Positions 15,118-15,128 of a stretch of 15,128 nt of DNA are shown here, piece by piece; positions within the stretch are counted from its first letter, which is position 1; each line of letters starts with the position of its first letter. The notes beneath the pieces are model-generated. The model was not told where the DNA came from. It did not search any database and saw only the letters and a program-made list of their open reading frames with translations. Source of the stretch: Candidatus Omnitrophota bacterium (GTDB lineage: Bacteria > Omnitrophota > Gorgyraeia > Gygaellales > Profunditerraquicolaceae); the NCBI GenBank assembly GCA_028710845.1, contig JAQTTI010000018.1, forward strand, positions 1 to 15,128, in the 5' to 3' direction. Made by a program: the position numbers and the translations under genes.

Positions 15118-15128
15118 ATGACGGAGCA
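15118..15128 (+). CDS. Possible start of the next gene (partial)
   Basis: ATG ACG GAG (Met-Thr-Glu) begins ten bases before the window ends, behind a plausible extended -10 promoter. There is no Shine-Dalgarno sequence, as for most genes here. The product cannot be judged. Confidence 0.3.

Overview
The window is one AT-rich bacterial stretch in which nearly every base is used. It suggests a Gram-negative, envelope-rich bacterium: an ExbB/ExbD pair, an AsmA-type protein and several signal-anchored periplasmic proteins all imply an outer membrane. TPR repeats joined to a small SH3/Sm-like tail, paired B12-type radical SAM proteins and dense glycan genes are common in Omnitrophota and neighbouring PVC-type lineages. 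That placement is inference, with modest confidence.

Left part (1-6826). The tail of an ExbB/TolQ/MotA-type channel overlaps an ExbD/TolR partner. A small exported protein of unknown function follows on the minus strand, converging on exbD and diverging from an AsmA-like protein. Next come a P2-type cation ATPase, preceded by a leader that can form two competing hairpins, an anchored TPR protein, and an anchored class A beta-lactamase-fold serine hydrolase.

Middle (6827-8528). This is the most unusual part. A strong extended -10 promoter and the best Shine-Dalgarno sequence in the window drive a very short basic, Cys-containing ORF at 6905. It is followed by a radical SAM/SPASM enzyme. The first ATG of that enzyme's reading frame (7440) lies downstream of the codons for its iron-sulfur motif, so the true gene must begin near 7053 and has no ATG, GTG or TTG start. 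The recovered N-terminus looks PqqD/RRE-like. Together these resemble a minimal peptide-modification (RiPP) locus: precursor plus maturase with a fused recognition domain. An A8 run inside the short ORF leaves its true C-terminus uncertain.

Right part (8529-15128). A second promoter of the same design starts a tight operon with gaps of 5 to 12 bases: two B12-binding-type radical SAM enzymes, an ArnT/PMT-like membrane glycosyltransferase, a membrane-anchored SGNH hydrolase and a DPM1-like GT2. The last three fit a polyprenyl-phosphate-sugar pathway for decorating a surface glycan or lipid; the radical SAM pair may modify that product or the peptide upstream. A third promoter of the same kind precedes an ATG at 15118, probably the next gene. 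No rRNA, tRNA, CRISPR array or insertion sequence was seen, and no gene-free stretch exceeds 300 bases once the maturase start is corrected.
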